DNA of 64,000 nucleotides, taken from contig JASKOT010000007.1 of assembly GCA_032158125.1 (NCBI GenBank), positions 682,001 to 746,000 of the forward strand, written 5' to 3'. Position numbers and translations under genes: made by a program. Shown here piece by piece: positions 34,525 through 46,095 of the stretch. The DNA is from Papiliotrema nemorosa (taxonomy: Eukaryota; Basidiomycota; Tremellomycetes; Tremellales; Rhynchogastremaceae). The notes under the pieces are model-generated. The model ran no database searches. It was not told the DNA's origin and worked only from the letters and a program-made list of their open reading frames with translations. Position 1 is the stretch's first letter. Each line of letters begins with the position of its first letter.

Positions 34525-35893
34525 GATGTGTCAGCGTTTGCGTTTGCGACGGTGTAAAGCGTAGTAGAGATGATCATACTCGTCCATCTCGCTCTTGTAC
34601 GTTTGCCCACGAAAGGACATCTGCGTTGACTCGATCATGAAAATGGTGGTTGTCAACAGGAGAGGGGTACTTCTCGGATCCGAAGCAGGGAGCTTCTTGA
34701 AACTGGGCTCATAGCCCATGCATGCATGCCAGCCGGCCTAAACTGCTCGTCACTCTGATCGTCGATAGGTCAAGCAGCGAAAGCATGCAGTGAACATACA
34801 AATTGAGGCAGTCTTAACCGTAAGCGACAGTTGGCAGTCGCACAGAGAATGCCGCATTTTTCAGCTTGGATGATAGGGCGATGCAACGGGTCGCCTCGCC
34901 AGACCAGCAAACTGAGCATCCGCAATCACAGGTTGATCCGCAGCGGAGTAGCGCTCGCAGATAGAGCCCTAGGATGCAAATGGCCTGACATGAGCGTCGA
35001 CGATCACGCAATTCGACAAATAAACAATCCCATAACGCGGGTGGAGCCAAGAGTCGTCAGGTCTTTATACACCCCCAAGACTTTTCTAATTATACGCCTC
35101 TGCTCCTCTTGGAATCTGGAGTGATTCGGTATTCACCACACGAGAGTTACTCCGACGGCTCCATTAGAGCATAAGCAGTATCCGTGTAGGCGCGTGGTCA
35201 GTTTGATTCATTTATGCAACGACGGGAAGTCTATAATCGATCGGATTATGTCCACGAGGAACTCCTCCAGCTCTCCCCCCTGATACCCTTCTTTCGGGTC
35301 TATGACGGATCTCCTACTGTGCCATTCAAGCGTGACAAGGTTGACATCCGGCGTGGACCAAATGATCTATCTCGGCACGGCATGCATGGTTGTTGTCTGC
35401 TGTCTCGGCTGCTCGGAGTAACTCCAGGACCGAAAGCGTTACACCCCCCAACTAATTACTGGAACTCAGCTGGGTCAACGTAAGCGAGTACGCGTACCAT
35501 AAGTCTGGTATGGCCGCTCGGACAACACTCCTCGCTCGCTTGATTCGACTGGCCTTGCAGATGGTACATGGCTGTGGTTGAGCCCGATGCCTGTAGAGAC
35601 GATGAAGGAGTACGGAGTGTTTTCGCTCATCTGCTTCCCGATGATTATGATCGGCCAAATCGTACCATTCGCCCCACTTGATTGAGGGTCGACGACTGGC
35701 GAAGTCGATGGGGCTGATGTATGTACATCTTAGCGTACATGCCGAGGTGCAAGTCAGCAAGATCTGTCAGATCGTCGAGGTATATATACTGTCCACTCAT
35801 CCTCAGAGAGCGGACAACCAGCTACTTTACCACTACCGAACACTCGCAAAACCATCACCCACAACACACAACAATACCTACCTTGAACCAACC
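34525..35893. other. Divergent intergenic region between RNA-repair gene and secreted-protein gene
   Basis: About 1.37 kb. A minus-strand frame at 34531-34719 abuts the RNA-repair start and ends at an in-frame stop; it could be leader sequence, since no donor in the right phase was found. The right end carries the TATA box of the plus-strand gene (35781-35788). Nothing else supported. Confidence 0.4.
35781..35788 (+). promoter_or_regulatory. TATA box of the small secreted-protein gene
   Basis: TATATATA lies 106 nt before the ATG at 35894, followed by a C/A-rich leader (CCACTACCG, ACACACAACAATACC) typical of strongly expressed fungal genes. Confidence 0.6.
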
Positions 35894-36619
35894 ATGTTGA
35901 CCATCTTCACCGCCCTTACTACCCTCTCCCTCGCCATCGCAGCACCTCTCTCGCCCAAGGCGCTTCTACCCAACCTTCCAGCTCAGGCCGACCTCCGAAC
36001 TGCCTCCCGACAGATCCTAGACGAAGCAGCAACTTTCACCGGTCGAAACAACCAATACAACAACTATGGAAATTACCTCCAAACCGTCGTACCCGTAGCC
36101 AACACCCTCGACCAGACTATCACCCATGATAAAGTCACCGAGATTGATATTCTCGCCGACCGACTTTGTATCGCTGGAAAGGGCCAGGGTAGTCTGTGTA
36201 ACGAGATCATCGGATACGCGTATGCTTGGTATGTCGCCCAGCAAAAGGGTAAGACGTACCAAGAGTTGGCCACTATTGTCGGAGTGAGTCATGCCTTCTT
36301 CATGTGAAGTATTGGATATAGATGACTGATCGGTAGGCAAGCAACATGAAGATCATCAATGATAACCTCAACGTACTGTGCTTCGGAAACGAAGATTCAG
36401 TCAACGACTTCTATGTCAACCTATGTGAAGTCGTCCTCGAAGATGTGGATGTCCTTGCCAACTCGATCATCGGTGACTCGGTGAGTAGACAACACTCATC
36501 CCGTAGTAGCACGTCACTGACTCTACCAGGAACTGTCAGAGGACAACAACAACTCCAACTCTCTCGAATACTTTGGTCTTGCCAACCTCCTTCCCGCCCC
36601 GACAAGCTTGGGACTGTAA
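35894..36619 (+). CDS. Small secreted protein of unknown function
   Basis: About 200 residues in three exons. MLTIFTALTTLSLAIAAPLS is a clear signal peptide with likely cleavage after AIA or AAP. The mature part is polar and mostly helical in character, with four Cys (LCIAG, SLCNEI, VLCFGN, NLCEV) that could form two disulfides. Exon junctions are TIVG|ASNMK and IGDS|ELSED. The end is NSLEYFGLANLLPAPTSLGL, TAA 36617-36619. No transmembrane or GPI signal. A strong TATA box and A/C-rich leader suggest high or inducible expression. I recognise no family; it could be a cell-wall-associated or effector-like protein, but nothing in the sequence proves that. Confidence 0.72.
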
Positions 36620-36837
36620 TGCGGGGGAGGACAGACTAGAAGTTGAATCAAAAGAGAAGATGTAAGGATAAGTCAGAGGTATGACGGATCGGTGAAGCGC
36701 CCAGTGGACACTGTAGCGACTATAATGCTTGCAGCTCAATGCATTTTTGTATTTACAAACGGGACCTCGTCCATGGTGATTCTTCCCCTGAATCCTCATG
36801 CGCACCTGCAAGTCTCGCGAGACTAGTCCTTATGGTC

Positions 36838-38083
36838 CTAGTAGACAGATCTGCCTTTGCCCATCTCGACACCGTGAACAGCGGCCAATTGTCGGTCAAA
36901 CTCTGCTGCGAGCGATCCCACGTCTGTACAGATTGAAACCATATCGAAACCTTGTTCCAGCCGTTGTTTGGCAATCGCACCAGATGAGCCTGTGATTAGA
37001 TCTTGACCGAGGGGGTGGGAAGGGCGACAGGAAAAGGCCATTCATAACTCACAAAAGATGGCTGCCTTCTTTCCAGCTTTGTGCGCCGTGCTCAACACTT
37101 TGGCGATGGCAGCTTCATGTTCCTCCCCTCCAAATTGGACATTCATAAACTTGCTCAAATCGAACGGACCTGGAAGTGAGCGGGAGTACTAACCGCTGAA
37201 AAAAGCGGCATCCTAATTGGGCAACAAGTAGGAGAGAGCGGATGACGAGGTGATGAGAGTCCAACTTACCGACAAACAACACATCGATACCTTCCACCGC
37301 AGCGATCGCCTCTACATTCTCCACCCCTTGTCTACTTTCGATCTGGACAATGACCAGCAGATTCTTGTCGGCCTGAGTAGGGTACTCTGGCTCGGTGATC
37401 CCGAATGAATGGGCCGAGAACATAGGTCCGAATCCTCTTGTACCCAGTGGAGGGTATTTATTCCACGAGACAATCTTCTTTGCGTCGTCCTTGTTCGTTA
37501 GCGCCCTATATGTAGTGGTGTCAAGTATAAACACGTACGGCAGTATGACACATTGGAGTCATGACACCATGTGCACCGGCATCTAAAGCCCGTTTGATCA
37601 GATACTCTTCAGCGTTGGGGACTCGGATAATGGGTGATGCGCCAGAAGCCGCTATGGCCGTGGTGAGCTATCATCAGCGATAGTCCTATATAGAATGGCG
37701 AGGTCCTCCATGGAGCAACAAGATAGGCTACTCAAGAGGAAGGATAAGGGTATCAGGGTGTGGCATTTAGCGCCCCTCACCTCGTAGTAATCTGCGTCGG
37801 TGATTTGACCATGCTCGGCATCTACCAATACCCAGTTGAATCCACCGCCAGCAAGAATCGTCTTGACTATATGGCTTTTGGGGAAGCTGCGATCGTCAGC
37901 ATGGCTTTGTCCGAAGCTCTTCCCGTAAGGTCTATACCTATTGAGATAGAGACTGGATGTCGCGCAAGACTGAACTCCACAGGGGCAAGATGGGAGGTGC
38001 ACCTACGTGAGCCAGAATCCAATCCCATTCTTCCCGCTATCGAGCGCAGACTTCAACTTTGTAGCGTCGGTAAATGAAGGCAT
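36838..38083 (-). CDS. HpcH/HpaI-family aldolase (2-keto-3-deoxy acid aldolase)
   Basis: Class II, metal-dependent aldolase of the HpcH/HpaI family, which cleaves 2-keto-3-deoxy (di)acids to pyruvate and an aldehyde. The start is MPSFTDATKLKSALDSGKNGIGFWLT at 38083. Then come NWVLVDAEHGQITDADYYE (the catalytic D-x-EHG block), PNAEEYLIKRALDAGAHGVMTPM (the A-G-A-x-G-V-x-x-P motif), [47 protein letters not shown] (metal ligand Glu and the GxxDLS motif), and GFDMVSICTDVGSLAAEFD. It ends GKGRSVY, TAG 36838-36840. About five introns. Some fungal 2-keto-3-deoxy-L-rhamnonate aldolases belong to this family, and LRA3 is 20 kb away, so a rhamnose role is possible but unproven. Confidence 0.85.
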
Positions 38084-38438
38084 TTTGTAATAAGCTATGT
38101 GAGTGATGTTGGAGCTTGTGCAATGAAAGCAGTATCAGAGAACAGAGTAGAGGTGATGTAGATGATATTCTGAGAGGAAGCGATGAATGTTTCGGTGGAT
38201 CGGAGTGAACTTGTACCGAAGTGGACAAGGTGGGGGGTAATCAGGCGGATTCGGTGCCGATCACCGAATCGCTTCTGTAACGACTTTCGGTGGTCCGAAG
38301 GGAGGTCATCGCACGGATCAAGGCGGAGGTACATGCATATGCCCTGCAGTATGATTCATGACAGTCGACAAGGTGCATGAGAGCCTTGTCTGACTGGAGA
38401 CTTCAATGGCGGTTGCTGCCTACCGCAGATAAGCGGCA
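38084..38438. other. Promoter region of the aldolase gene
   Basis: About 355 bp upstream of the aldolase ATG, also the 3' flank of the next minus-strand gene. No gene seen. Confidence 0.35.
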
Positions 38439-40845
38439 TCATTCAATCTTCTTCCCCTTGTCCCTGACCTTGTCCCTTCCTCTCTCAGTTGCCGACCTTG
38501 TCTTCAAGCTGGATCCAAGACCGGTGATCGCCCATGTACCCTCTATCAACTTCATATTGCCCCATCCCCAGAACCATCCAAGCGTGAGGATCAGCACGGA
38601 TGTTTGGACCAGACTGCCAATGTCGGACAAAGCCGATAGAGTGGGCGAAGCAGAGTGCTGTAAAGGACGAAAAATGGACGCAAGACCGGACACGGCATAC
38701 AGGATCTTCAGGCTATCAGTTGAAGCCTCAAGTGAATGAGCCCATCCGTGTGAACTCACGAGGCCTCCAGACCGTATTACATCGCTCTGGACGTATAGGG
38801 GGTTATAACCGATGATCCAGTCCCAAAATGCCAGTGTAGATATGCGTCCCACAAGTGGCAGCAACGTAGGAGTTGTCGCAAATGACCTGCTGATGAGCTT
38901 CGACTAATATCCAGCCTGGTGCCGTAATGAGCAAATGACATACTGCAAGGCGACGAGGTTGTTCAACAATACGCCCATCTCCCATACCTCGTTTTCCCTC
39001 ATTCCAGTCTCTTTACCCCCTCGGAGACTCATCATGAGTCCCAAAGGCAACAAGACCCCCGGAAGGTCGTCCAAGCTCCATGTCGAGGTTGGAGCAAAGA
39101 TGTATGCCGCTATGGCCGTACTGAACAGAGCGGGGAGTAGGTGTCGAATTGTTTGAGGTGGCGAGGTGGACATGGAGCTGGCGTTGCCTATGGATAGTGA
39201 AGCGTAGAGGAGAATCAGGATTGATGGCGCAATAGTGACGGCAGTGGCCAATATGGATATCTACCCGTTAGCGAGAAACCACAACAGGAAAAGAGATAGC
39301 TCACCCAGACTTGACCGACCGGAGTAACAATCGGCAACCAAGTTTTCAGAATCAGCCAGGGTGGAGTCGCCAATGGCGATGTGTCCGCAGCGGACTTGTC
39401 AATCGGCATATACCCTAGCAATCGGTCGATCGTAAATCCAGTGTAGTGATGAACGATGGGGACCGAGGTCAGCGCAAGGACCCACTTTCCCGCGTGCCAC
39501 AAGCTAGACATGGTCAGCGCTCTGCTCTGTCATTGTCATGATCCACTCACCCACGGCGGCCTCCTATCCAGATGCTCTTACCCCCTAGATATGCCGCGAC
39601 AGAGGGGATGTACCACCATCCGCTTGACCTCATGACTGCGGCGAGTGAGAGTGAGAGTCTGGCGGGGATATCCTGATCTGCCGAGAGAAGGGTGATGGTC
39701 CAACTCGACAGTCCGAGCTGTATCACGCTAGAAGACTGCTCAGCGTAGGTCCAGCCTATGATAAAAAGGATAGATAAGCACGATGAGGGTGACGCTGTAC
39801 ACAAAGAGACAAGCGAGGGCGACAAGAGGATGGTCATGATACCCGACCACTGTTGATTAGTTCTCTCCAGTACCTCGTAGAAGCGATACACAAGCGCAGA
39901 ATAGGCTCACCTGACTTCTCCAGCTCCTCCCTTCTCTCTTCGCACGGAGAATGATCCAGCTGATCACGCCTGACCAGACCGTTAGGCACTCTACGCCCAA
40001 ACTCCACACCGCTTCTCTTCCCTGTGCTCCGCCCCGAGACTTCTCAAGGACGAGCAGAAGTATCCTTTGAAGTAGGACCACCCCGATTCCCAACGGTAGA
40101 CTGAGATCACTCCATCCATGCGTTGAAGCCCATCTGATGGTCCTTCTGAGCGGACTATCATACGCTTCCCCTCTCAAAGTCGACTTCCGTATCCTCTCTT
40201 CCCTCCTCTTCTTCCTCCTAGCTCTATCCTCCTCTATACTCGTTGACACCCTGTACTGTGTACTCGCTCCATGGTATGGAGCAATGGACGGTGACTGAGA
40301 AGAGGAGGAAGAAAATGCTCTTTGTCGAAAATCAAGCCCGGGACTGGGAGAGAGACCGTGTATACTTGATGGAGAGGGCTGTCGAATCCTGCTGGGTCCA
40401 GCGTCCCCATATCCAGTAGATAGATGTGATGGTCCATGGGGTCCATTCAATCCATGCGACGTGGATGCGTATCTCGATGACCCGTCAAAAGGCACGCTAT
40501 GGCTATGCCCATTGGAGGAGAAAGAGCCAAGACGAGGTGAAGGAAGGGGCGGGTTGGAGGTGAGATAGGACGAGTTGGATCGGTACGTCGAGAACGATGC
40601 GAGAGACTCTGCATCCGTCTCGCTCCTGATGGTTAGCGTTGACCTCTCAGATACGTCTCTGAAATGGTCCAGTGATCATTCACCCCTGTCTGACCAGTCT
40701 GCCTCAGGCCAAGTCGACGCGTTGTACAGCTGCAACAATACTTGGAGAGGTATTCGACTCACTCTATCACGCTCGTCCCTCTTCCCCTGCCAGACGGGCT
40801 GAGCAGTCTACCAGCTCTGTGCTGCTCATACGATCGCCTCGGCAT
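38439..40845 (-). CDS. Polytopic membrane protein of unknown function
   Basis: First exon MPRRSYEQHRAG... from ATG 40845. A roughly 108-nt intron (GTGAGT...TTTCAG) joins it at VIE-DVSERSTLT to a long Ser-rich, Arg-rich cytosolic-looking N-terminal region of about 150 residues. This ends in a dense basic stretch, RARRKKRREERIRK. At least nine hydrophobic helices then follow across several exons (LSLPLGIGVVLLQRILLLVL, SLGVECLTVWSGVISWIIL, SLVSLCTASPSSCLSILFIIG, WHAGKWVLALTSVPIVHHY, ATAVTIAPSILILLYASL, LLPALFSTAIAAYIFAP and others). It ends with an Arg/Lys-rich tail, TGA 38439-38441. No transporter or enzyme signature recognised. It may be a fungus-specific membrane protein. Confidence 0.68.
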
Positions 40846-41078
40846 GGTGTATGTTCTACACAATCCAGAAGACAGAATGTGGAGATGAGGTGGACAAAGG
40901 AGGGCGAACGGTCGTTGTTGATCTCCTCTAATAGCCGTTTCAACCGGTCACCATTTCGCAACTCTCTCGCCATACATGTATCATTGGGCATTCTGTTCAC
41001 ATTCACTACACCCCAAGACGTCCAAAACGTATATACGAGTCTACACCACAGGTGCTGCTGCATACGCAGCATCGCAAT

Positions 41079-43451
41079 CTACCACACCTTCTTCACAATC
41101 TTCCACGCCTCGTCATTCTCAGTGACCACCTTTCCGTTCAGCTTGGGCAACACAAATGCCCTCGCGCCTGATCCGCCTCCTACGCCAATAGCATCCGCCA
41201 AGGCATTCATACCTTCACTGGAACCGCCTATGGGTCCATATGCCTGTACCAGACCGTTTTCCAATTGCTCATAGGCATGGCGTAACTTGGTGGGGATATC
41301 AGAAGTCCCGACGAGGTTCTGAACCTGATTCAGACGATGGTGAATTTCTTGTTTCCATCCGGCTTTGGATTGAAGTGCAGGTTGGGCATGATGGTAGACC
41401 GACAAAACCCACAACAGGGTGATGGCGATTTGAGCCTGACCTATCGCGTCCACACCGCCTACGAGAGATGGATTGGCCGACCAGAGATCGATAGCGCCCA
41501 CAGCGGCGGTATAGACATTCTGCAACGTGTCGGAGGATGGAGCGGATGCGGAAGCGCTCGGTCGGTAGAGGAAGACTTTGGCGCAAAAGTACTGCACTTT
41601 GAACCAGCTCGGATCGGCAGGTCGGACACCCGTAATCTTCGTTGACGGACTCGTCGCGAGCCAGCTATCCAACTGGGCCAAGATGCTTGAGACGAGTCCT
41701 GGCCGCGTCTCGATGGTCGTGGTGTGGGCGGAAGCGGAAGACTGGAGAGAAGAGCGAATCTGGCTGATCATCTGGTAGTACTTGATTATATGAGTGAGGA
41801 TTTTGGCTTTGGAGCTTCCATCGATCGTAGAGTCAAATATGAGTGTTTTCGGCATCTAACATCAGGCACAGAACAATGGGTGTAAGGCATGACTTACCTC
41901 GACAGACATCTCCGTATCGCTGAAAGACAGAGGTTGTCCCATTGACCACGCCACATATCTGTCCAGGTTGTACAGACTCCAGAAAGCTCGTTTCCTATTT
42001 TCCGCCTCTTCGAGCGAGACGATCGAGTCGTCTTGGCGGTGAACACCTAAAGAGATGGCTGTTCGGATCGCAAGGGCAAGGATTTGGGTCGGGTTGCCTG
42101 TAGAAGGTATAGCGAGGTTGTACAGGGCAAGCAGGATCAGAGATTGTACCGAGAGCTGAGCGTTAGCAAAGTCTACCACTTTTGAGCGTGCTACTTACCA
42201 GTGTCTCTGTCGCCAGAATCGAAGATAAATGGGTCATTGCCTTTTCCTTGAACTTTTGAAACGTCCCCTTCTCCACCTCTCCATTGGCTTCCTTGCCGAT
42301 AGTCCCTAGCGCGAATACCATGTACAGCACAAACTCTTTCCCTCGAAGTTCATCCGTTGAAGGTACGAATGCCTCGCTAAGTCGGACATATGCCAGTTCC
42401 ATATCTTTGACCAATTCATGTTTGTCCAAAAACGGATAGACGAGATCGAAATTGGTAAAGAAGGTCTCGACGGCCGACTGGGCGATCTCGTAGGCGGGCA
42501 AAGAGGTCGAGGTATCTGAGCTGGATCTGACACCCAGGATGGTCCGCGCTAGAGCGGAAAAGTCGGTATCGGCCTCTGTGAATGTACGATTGTCGTAGTA
42601 TCGGGTATCGGGTTCGATGCCGAATTGAGACTGGGCACCCCCTCCTCTCTCCAGGGCCGAGACGACGGATTCGAGTTGAGCGATACGTTCCGTTGCCGAG
42701 GCGATTTGGGTGGACAGAGACGCGTTGTCACTCTTGAGGTTGGACACAAACCTAGGTATGAGCCTTGTAATTGGGGATCACGAGTCACTCACAGAGACGT
42801 AGCGGGGGAGAGCTCAAACACACACGGCACATCACTCTTGCTACAACCTGCACAACGAGGTCTAGCCTGATCACATTTCCTCTTAATCCGATGACATCTC
42901 ACACATGCCTGTGCGGTACCTGGGGGAGGGTGGATAAACACCGGACCAGTCTTGACATCCTGATCTGGGTTCTCAAACTCCATCTGTTCAAGTTCCAGCT
43001 GATCTTCCCTCTCCGCCTTGGGAACTCTAGGTTTGGACACTCTTGGTCTCTTTTTAGGTTTCGGGTTATCTTCCTTTGGTGGGGAAGCTCCGGTGGGATC
43101 AGGTTGAATGCCCGCTTCGACGGTGTTTACCGTAGATGTAGGATCGTACGTGTATGCCGTTTCGTCCCACTGTCGATCAGACACACCATACGACTGGGTC
43201 GTATCCCACGTAGCGGATACATCCTCGTCTCCACCTCTCGCGTTTGAATTGGCGAAATTGGGATAAGCCGAAGAGGGTTGTTGCGAGTCCACCGACGGAC
43301 TCGTACGGTGTGGAGCGTGTCCGTTGACGCTATCAGCCGTGTGCACCCCTTCGCCTATGAGTTCTGGAGCGATAGGAGTCGCGTCAATGTCGCTGCTCGA
43401 GACGACACCTCCTCCGCCGATATCTGCCAATGTGGACAGGTTGAAAGACAT
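41079..43451 (-). CDS. Zn2Cys6 fungal transcription factor
   Basis: Zinc-cluster regulator. The Zn2Cys6 domain is at about residues 183-210, with spacing C-x2-C-x6-C-x6-C-x2-C-x6-C (CVRCHRIKRKCD...). It is preceded by a basic KPKKRPRVSKPRVPKAER segment and followed by a short coiled coil (SNLKSDNASLSTQIASATERIAQLESVVSALE). The middle part has features of the fungal-specific transcription factor domain: YEIAQSAVETFFTNFDLVYPFLDKHE, LYMVFALGTIG, LIALAIRTAISLGVHRQ-type helix, NRKRAFWSLYNLDRYVAWSMGQPLSFSDTEM. Stop TAG at 41079-41081. An ATG at 43730 is also in frame; 43451 (MSFNLSTLAD) is preferred because the extra sequence looks unlike protein. It diverges from the ketopantoate reductase gene. 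Confidence 0.87.
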
Positions 43452-43926
43452 GGAAGGCTGCTTGGGGTACCTGTTGTGTATGCGGTGGTCGCCGTCGTCC
43501 TGATCGAGAGAAACGGGGGGTGTTGACGACGAATGAGGAGGTGGTGAACACCGCCGAGAGGGTGTTGGGGGGCGGGTGGCGAAGGAGTGAGCGGGATCAA
43601 AATATAATGGAATCGCCACCACCTCCAAGCCGAAAGTGGAAATTCCAGTCATGAAGCACGTGACAGAGAGACGATAGGCCCGTAGATGGCAAGAGTAGCC
43701 GATCAGGGCGCCTATTCCTTCATCGGCCATACCCGATCATCGCGCTTGATTTCGACATGACCCTTATCGACTCGAGGTCTACTGGGTGCAGTCATCTCGA
43801 GAAGTTTGTTCAGTGTTGGTATCAGGAGTGGTGTATATGATCAGAGTGACCTTTCGGTCCGTACGTGCACTACATTATTCTCCCTGGCGCCGTCTCCCGA
43901 AGCGACAATATTCGGATCTAGCAAAC
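43452..43926. promoter_or_regulatory. Shared promoter region of the Zn2Cys6 factor and ketopantoate reductase genes
   Basis: 475 bp between divergent ATGs. Autoregulation or regulation of the reductase by the factor is possible. I could not pick out a convincing CGG-type inverted or everted repeat by eye. Confidence 0.4.
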
Positions 43927-45393
43927 ATGGCCGTCATCAATGGGACAGCCAAAGAGTCTAAACCGCTCGACATCCTTCTCATCGGTCTGGGTTCAATAGG
44001 ATCCGTCTATGCGTATATCTTGGAGCGTGTAGGTATGATGCTCTCAAACAAGGACGCTTGTTCACGACAGTCGGGTCGGGCTAGAGTGACAGCTGTTGCT
44101 CGATCGAATTACAAGACCTACACTTCAGGTCAAGTCACTTTGGACACGGAAAGATTCGGGAAACACCCTGGATGGAAGCCATATAGAGGTAGGCAACTCC
44201 CTCACCAAGCGCAAATGAGTGCAGCTGAATCACAAGTCGTGAAATCTCAAGCAGAGGCATTGGAGGGAGATGTGAAATACGACTTGGCATTGATCGCTAC
44301 GAAATGTCTACCTGATGTTCTACCCACGCCGAAGCTGGCGGAGGAAGCCATCCAGAGCGGGAAAGTCGCGGCTTGGTCTCTTATACAAGTGAGTTGTTAT
44401 CATGTCCATGAGCTGATGGGAGAACGGTCTCGGGGTCGAGGAAGATTTGTACCAAGCGGTGAAGCATCTGGATACACCCATCATATCGAGTTGCGCCTGG
44501 ATAGGAATCATGACCTCCCTTGATGGATCAGAAGTGACGTGGCGAGGCACTGTGAGCGACTCTTTCTCCCTTCTAAACATTGGCAGATGGTTGACAGATG
44601 TAGGAAACGCTCGTATCAGGCATATACCCCCCACTTGCGCCTATCGACCGTCCACAAGGTCGACAATACTCTCCAAAGGAGACCAAGGCCTTAGATACCT
44701 GGTTGGAGGTATTGAAAGCAGGAGAGGGAAATGTCATAGCCGAGGACAGGATAGACAGTATCCGATTCGCCAAGGTGAGTCTTCTCCGTATTCTAGGTCT
44801 TCCTTGTTGTTCCGGGTGAGCTGATGCAGCAGAATGTCTGGAACTGTAGCTGGTCTTCCCTCCAAGGTCTCATTCGCGGCACCCCAGACACTTTCTTTGA
44901 CTTCCCGGAAGAACAACTCGTTCCACTGAAGACGTTTATGCGGGAGGTAGTGGATACCGGTTTCAAGTCTGGCTTGTTGCGCGAAGGGATGACACAATAC
45001 CCCGGTGGAGGGAAAGTCGGGACCGCCGAGTCTGTAGCCGAGGACGCTTGGTCAAAGGTGAGCACCTCCGTCGCGGATTGGAGGGAGGCTGAAGGGTAGA
45101 TATACGACATGTCTTACAAAAAGATCCAGCAAGGTCTACCACCGCACAAGATGTCTCTGTTGATCGATATCGAACAAGGGCGACCGTTCGAAGTGGAGGT
45201 CATCACGGGTGCAGTGCTCCGGCTAGCACAACAACACGGCTTGGAGACTCCGAACTTGGCTCTGATATATTCCTTGATGAAAGGCCTGCAGGTGAATATC
45301 CTCAAGCAAAAGGCGGCTCGGGACGCTCGTTTGAATCGAGGCGCCCCGGGGTCGACCTTACCCATACATGAAAATCGATCTTCAGTGTCATAG
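43927..45393 (+). CDS. Ketopantoate reductase family protein (ApbA/PanE)
   Basis: NADP-dependent reductase of the 2-dehydropantoate 2-reductase fold. The Rossmann start is LDILLIGLGSIGSVYAYILER (GxGxxG near residue 21), followed after an intron by SGRARVTAVARSNY. YDLALIATKCLPD and VAAWSLIQNGLGVEEDLYQ (the N-G motif), then IISSCAWIG and the C-terminal helical domain with KNVWNCSWSSLQGL (family Lys/Asn-W-N), and the substrate-loop region YKKIQQGLPPHKMSLLIDIEQGRPFEVEVITGAVLRLA, where the S-x-x-x-D-x-x-x-x-RxxE pattern is visible. ATG 43927; stop at 45391-45393. About six introns. Fungal genomes carry several such paralogues, so the substrate may not be ketopantoate. Confidence 0.86.
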
Positions 45394-46095
45394 CTGGAAT
45401 GCCATGTTCTCGGAAGACAGTCGTCGAGTGCTTGTAGTCCCAGTGTCTGTGTTGTACCAAGGTGCTCGGAAGACGGGTCAGCCCCGCGCACCCTAATGGT
45501 CCCGGCTCAGCGTCAACAACAAAGACGCCTCTAGAGATTGAAATGGGTGACAGCAATATTGCCCCCTCGCGTGTTCTTGTTACTAGAATGACAGAACGAC
45601 AGTGGTCCGAGCTACAATGGGCCGTTTAGGCGGGTGTGCATGAAGTGTTTAGCAGAGGGTTCAGACGCGACGCCAAGGGGATCTACCGTCAAAACGCCGA
45701 GTGGGCCGTACGGGGTGCAGATCTGGGCAATAATGGAACCCAAAATTGCAAGTGAACCCGTGTACCAGATCGAGATCGCGGATCACTCTGAGCCGATCGA
45801 CCTCGGTGTGACTCTTTCCGTACTCTGGATGATGGTGATCTGATGCATGCATCGACATGTGATCGGAAATACATCCGATATCATACCCCTTGCTACTGGG
45901 TAAGGAGATCTGTTGGCCGAGACGTGCATACGGAAATCATCTCGCCGAGAAGACACTGTCTCGGACAATAGATGTTGTCCTCGAAGCGGGGAGGTGTGAG
46001 GTGTCCCAGTCTGGGTCTCCAAGTATATAACACGAGCACGGAGCCTCCTCTGGGACCTCACAGCCTCACAGCGCTCTTTTCGATACGACAACACG
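45394..46095. other. Upstream region of the MFS sugar transporter gene
   Basis: About 700 bp with no supported gene. It holds the transporter promoter; a TATA box is at 46024-46030. Confidence 0.4.
46024..46030 (+). promoter_or_regulatory. TATA box of the MFS sugar transporter gene
   Basis: TATATAA 65 nt upstream of the ATG at 46096. Confidence 0.6.

Noticed and set aside
43452..43730. Upstream ATG at 43730 for the Zn2Cys6 factor
   Set aside because: In frame, but the added residues are hydrophobic and Cys/Thr-rich, unlike the start of such factors. MSFNLSTLAD at 43451 fits better.
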